Source: Flavobacterium odoriferum (GTDB lineage: Bacteria > Bacteroidota > Bacteroidia > Flavobacteriales > Flavobacteriaceae). Taken from it: a stretch of 64,000 bases of DNA. Below the pieces are notes generated by a model. It saw only the letters and a program-made list of their open reading frames with translations, had not been told where the DNA came from and made no database searches. The translations under genes were made by a program, and so were the position numbers. Below, one piece after another: positions 61,950 through 64,000 of this stretch. The stretch is taken from contig NZ_JAMKFA010000005.1 of the NCBI RefSeq assembly GCF_025499515.1, positions 124,001 to 188,000 on the forward strand, written 5' to 3'. Each line of letters begins with the position of its first letter. Within the stretch, counting starts at the first letter, position 1.

Positions 61950-62534
61950 TTATAGTTTAAACACACCACCTACATTAAAAGAACTGTAAGCATTTTTTAA
62001 TGTAAAATCGCTATCTTTTGGAACTTCCGTTAAACCTGTAATCCCTTGAAAATCAACTAAAATACTGAATTTTTCATTTACTTCAATTTTATAACCAATT
62101 CCATAAGCTAAACCTAATTGAAATGAATTAGCGCTATCTTTAATATCCCCAAAATTATTTTCTGCCGACATCAACATACTAAAACTTGGACCAAAATTCA
62201 AATTCCATTTTCTTGTAGAGCCAAAATGCCAATTTGCATTTACTGGAAGTGTAAGATAATTTAATTTTTCTTCATAACCTCCAGATCCTTCAGCTCCCAT
62301 TTTTTGATAATGTAATCCAGAACGTAAACTCCATCTATCATTAAAAAAATAATCAGCTCCAACTCCAAAAGTAACACCTGAAATTGCATTAGATTCTAAA
62401 TCACTCTCTCCATAATAATTTGCGCTTGAATAACCGATTTGAGGTATTAACTCAATTGCACCTTTTTCTCTATTTTGTGCATTTGTAAAACCAAATACCA
62501 TAACTGCAATAGCAGCAAAAAATATTTTTTTCAT
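61950..62534 (-). CDS. Outer-membrane beta-barrel protein (paralogue 2)
   Basis: A 194-residue barrel with a signal peptide (MKKIFFAAIAVMVFGFTNAQ) from the ATG at 62534; a longer frame from 62585 runs through the promoter. Strands DYFFNDRWSLRSGLHYQKMGAE, LPVNANWHFG, and the closing YSSFNVGGVFKL fit the small 8-strand type. It has close upstream sequence similarity to the previous paralogue. No function is assigned. Confidence 0.86.
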   Translation of the reverse strand: MKKIFFAAIAVMVFGFTNAQNREKGAIELIPQIGYSSANYYGESDLESNAISGVTFGVGADYFFNDRWSLRSGLHYQKMGAEGSGGYEEKLNYLTLPVNANWHFGSTRKWNLNFGPSFSMLMSAENNFGDIKDSANSFQLGLAYGIGYKIEVNEKFSILVDFQGITGLTEVPKDSDFTLKNAYSSFNVGGVFKL

Positions 62535-62624
62535 GTTTAAAGTTTTAAATTTTGAGCAAATGTAAGAAAAGTACACAAAAATCAAAATTTAAACGATAAA
62601 ATAAATTAAAACTAGATAAAAATA

Positions 62625-62650
62625 AAAAATCCCGCCGAAGCGGGATTTTT
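62625..62650. terminator. Bidirectional terminator of the third beta-barrel gene
   Basis: AAAAATCCCGC / GCGGGATTTTT, a perfect 11-bp stem on a CGAA tetraloop, followed by T residues on the plus strand and T residues on the minus strand. Confidence 0.9.
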
Positions 62651-62671
62651 GACTTATTTGTCTTTTACAAA

Positions 62672-63295
62672 TTAGAATTTGTAGTTAACTCCGAAAGTAA
62701 CTGCTCTCCAATCACCACCAAAAGAAAAAGTGTTAGTTTTTTCAGCTCCATCTCCTCCATTATCATTAGAAGAGTAACCTAAAACAGCCACACCAGCTTC
62801 GATTGAAAAGTTTGAAGATACGAAATAGTTCATACCAGCCCCTAAACCAAATCCTAATTCTTTACTTTCAAACGAAGTACCAGGAACAATAATAGAACCA
62901 TCAGTATCAACGAAATACTCATTGTCGTAAGATGTATAATCTACACCTAACTCAGCGAATAAAGAAAATTTGCTTGCTGGAGTAAAATAGTAACGTCCAA
63001 AAGCTCCTAAACCTAAACCTGTGTTAGAAACATCATCAGAACCATTATCTAATTTATTAGATTGGTAACCAATTGTAGCACCAACAGCAATGTTTTCAGT
63101 TACAAAGTAACCTACTTTTGGAGCAATCTCGAATGAATTCTCTTTGAAATCTCCAGTTTTAGCTGAACTTAATGTGAAAGCACCTGAAACGAATACATCA
63201 CCTTTAGCGAATCCACCGTTTCCTTTTTCTTCTTCTTGTGCGTTAGCAAAACCAAAAGCTAATAATGCTACTGCAGAAAATAAAACTTTTTTCAT
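62672..63295 (-). CDS. Outer-membrane beta-barrel protein (paralogue 3)
   Basis: A 207-residue barrel: signal peptide (MKKVLFSAVALLAFGFANAQ), then KGDVFVSGAFTLSSAKTGDF, FEIAPKVGYFVTENIAVGATIGYQSNKL, LGLGAFGRYYF, and a final DWRAVTFGVNYKF. It is of the same class as its neighbours but the sequence is not closely similar. Its promoter has both boxes. Function unassigned. Confidence 0.88.
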   Translation of the reverse strand: MKKVLFSAVALLAFGFANAQEEEKGNGGFAKGDVFVSGAFTLSSAKTGDFKENSFEIAPKVGYFVTENIAVGATIGYQSNKLDNGSDDVSNTGLGLGAFGRYYFTPASKFSLFAELGVDYTSYDNEYFVDTDGSIIVPGTSFESKELGFGLGAGMNYFVSSNFSIEAGVAVLGYSSNDNGGDGAEKTNTFSFGGDWRAVTFGVNYKF

Positions 63296-63323
63296 GTTTA
63301 GTTTAAATTTAAAGTTAATGCAG

Positions 63324-63357
63324 CAAATTTATATCATTTTTTTATATAAACGAACAA
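63324..63357 (-). promoter_or_regulatory. Promoter of the third beta-barrel gene
   Basis: On the minus strand: TTG (63357-63355), 23-base spacer, TAAATTTG (63331-63324), 29 bases before the start at 63295. Confidence 0.6.
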
Positions 63358-63616
63358 AATTTGTTAGGTTATTAACATTTTTTTTAACCGAAAAAAGCCT
63401 ACCTATTGTTTATCAAATAGTTACAAAATATGAGTGTTTGTAGTATTTTAACAAAAACAGAGATTCAGAGTTATCAACAATCTAAAACGCTATAGTTAAC
63501 AAAGTTAAATACTAAAAAAGGTCAAAAAGTTATAAAAATACGTTAATTGAAGTTTTTTGTCTAATAAAATAACGACATTTACGTTAGTAAAAATATAAAC
63601 CCAATAAATATATAAT
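63358..63616. other. AT-rich divergent region between barrel genes
   Basis: No coding frame is supported. A perfect TTAACAAAGTTAA inverted repeat (63496-63508) contains a minus-strand TAACTTTG. No clear plus-strand -7 box for the right-hand gene was found. Confidence 0.5.
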
Positions 63617-64000
63617 ATGAAAAAAGCAATCTTATTAGCGGTACTTCTAATTCTAGGAATTGGTACTTCTCAAGCACAGTTATTGAAATTTGGTGTTAAA
63701 GGTGGTTTAAATTTTGCCAACTATACGGGTGGCGATGTTGAAGGTTATGATTTTAAAACCATCACAAGTTATCATGCTGGTGTTGTTGCAGAAATTAAAC
63801 TTTTTGAAAACTTTGCTCTACAACCCGAGTTATTGTATTCTACTCAAGGATCAGAATTAGATGGCCTTGGTGAACAAATTAAAAATGAACTAGGTTATGT
63901 TTCTTTACCTGTATTAGCAAAATTTTACTTAACAAAAGACAAATTGAGTTTAGAATTAGGTCCTCAAGCTTCTGTATTGGTAAGTGAACGTAATGAAGTA
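63617..64000 (+). CDS. Outer-membrane beta-barrel protein (PorT-like), C-terminus outside window
   Basis: The first 128 residues of a barrel protein. Signal peptide MKKAILLAVLLILGIGTSQAQ; mature part KFGVKGGLNFANYTGGD, LFENFALQPELLYSTQGSE, LGYVSLPVLAKFYLTKDKLSLELGPQAS. This GVKGGLNFA start and the LQPELLYS / LSLELGPQ strands match the PorT-type 'porin family' barrels. It is divergent from the minus-strand barrel genes. The rest lies beyond the window. Confidence 0.86.
   Translation, partial: MKKAILLAVLLILGIGTSQAQLLKFGVKGGLNFANYTGGDVEGYDFKTITSYHAGVVAEIKLFENFALQPELLYSTQGSELDGLGEQIKNELGYVSLPVLAKFYLTKDKLSLELGPQASVLVSERNEV

Noticed and set aside
63460-63520. Possible DnaA-box-like text (TTATCAACA) suggesting an origin
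   Set aside because: Only one weak box, no dnaA, dnaN or gidA genes nearby and no AT-unwinding repeat cluster.

Overview
The window is a 64-kb stretch of a low-GC Bacteroidota chromosome, almost certainly Flavobacteriaceae and probably Flavobacterium or a close relative. The evidence is: many intergenic TTG-N17-23-TAnnTTTG promoters, the phylum-specific form; a type IX secretion (T9SS) C-terminal sorting domain; the rpmB-rpmG-DUF4295-ftsY block; phylum-typical families (DUF4199, DUF5777, a GlmU-family protein); bacillithiol synthesis (BshC); and a zapA-6S RNA-rny block. Both edges cut genes: a radical SAM gene on the left and an outer-membrane beta-barrel gene on the right. No tRNA, rRNA, CRISPR array, prophage or insertion sequence was found.

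Layout. 1-9 kb: radical SAM protein, bshC, an FGE-like protein and ndk, then a glyoxylate-shunt unit in which a RamB/ScfR-type regulator diverges from aceB-aceA across a gap carrying repeated operator-like sites. 9-19 kb, mostly minus strand: DUF721 protein, lipoproteins, a serine hydrolase, ftsY with the L28/L33 ribosomal genes, cinA, an HPt protein, a FAH-family hydrolase, a DEDDh exonuclease, a 2-oxoacid dehydrogenase E2, a glycosyltransferase and a ParE-type toxin-antitoxin pair. 19-28 kb: ABC-F ATPase, methyltransferase, LolD-like ATPase, MATE pump, MeaB, AEC transporter and FAD-linked oxidase. 28-34 kb: a divergent cluster of secreted and envelope proteins with a redox flavour (c-type cytochrome lipoprotein, YceI, a DOMON-T9SS protein and a DUF5777 beta-barrel). 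34-44 kb: carB, rpmH, a thioredoxin-fold protein, lytic transglycosylase, mtaB, a GlmU-like protein and rpmE. 44.8-50 kb: DUF4199, GT2, phosphosugar mutase and ABC exporter. 50-51 kb: a repeat-rich islet around a lone DUF2971 gene. 51-58.6 kb: EF-hand lipoprotein, TonB-dependent receptor, M23 peptidase, then a coiled-coil gene, zapA, 6S RNA and rny. 58.6-64 kb: PAS histidine kinase, XerD and four outer-membrane beta-barrel genes.

Most of the window is housekeeping. The less ordinary signals are: (1) the 29.9-33.5 kb cluster, which combines an outer-membrane barrel, a lipid-anchored heme-c protein, a DOMON protein carrying plausible heme-b ligands and a T9SS tag, and a YceI lipid-binding protein. 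I infer a surface redox module. (2) A family of 7-bp-period repeats lying between genes and, in three cases, in frame inside unrelated coding sequences. The heptamer GTTTCAA makes the same peptide, FQVS(S/G)FKF, in two unrelated proteins. (3) Repeated TTTTTGCGAA operator-like sites next to the RamB-like regulator. (4) A roughly 170-bp nested-palindrome element at 50.9-51.1 kb and a structured element at 39.2 kb.

Several starts differ from the longest reading frame because a promoter box, a signal peptide or the family N-terminus decides them. Three genes appear to start with TTG (ends at 1326, 25791 and 54312). A 59-residue membrane protein, a 50-residue DUF4295 protein and L34 are small genes that are easily missed.
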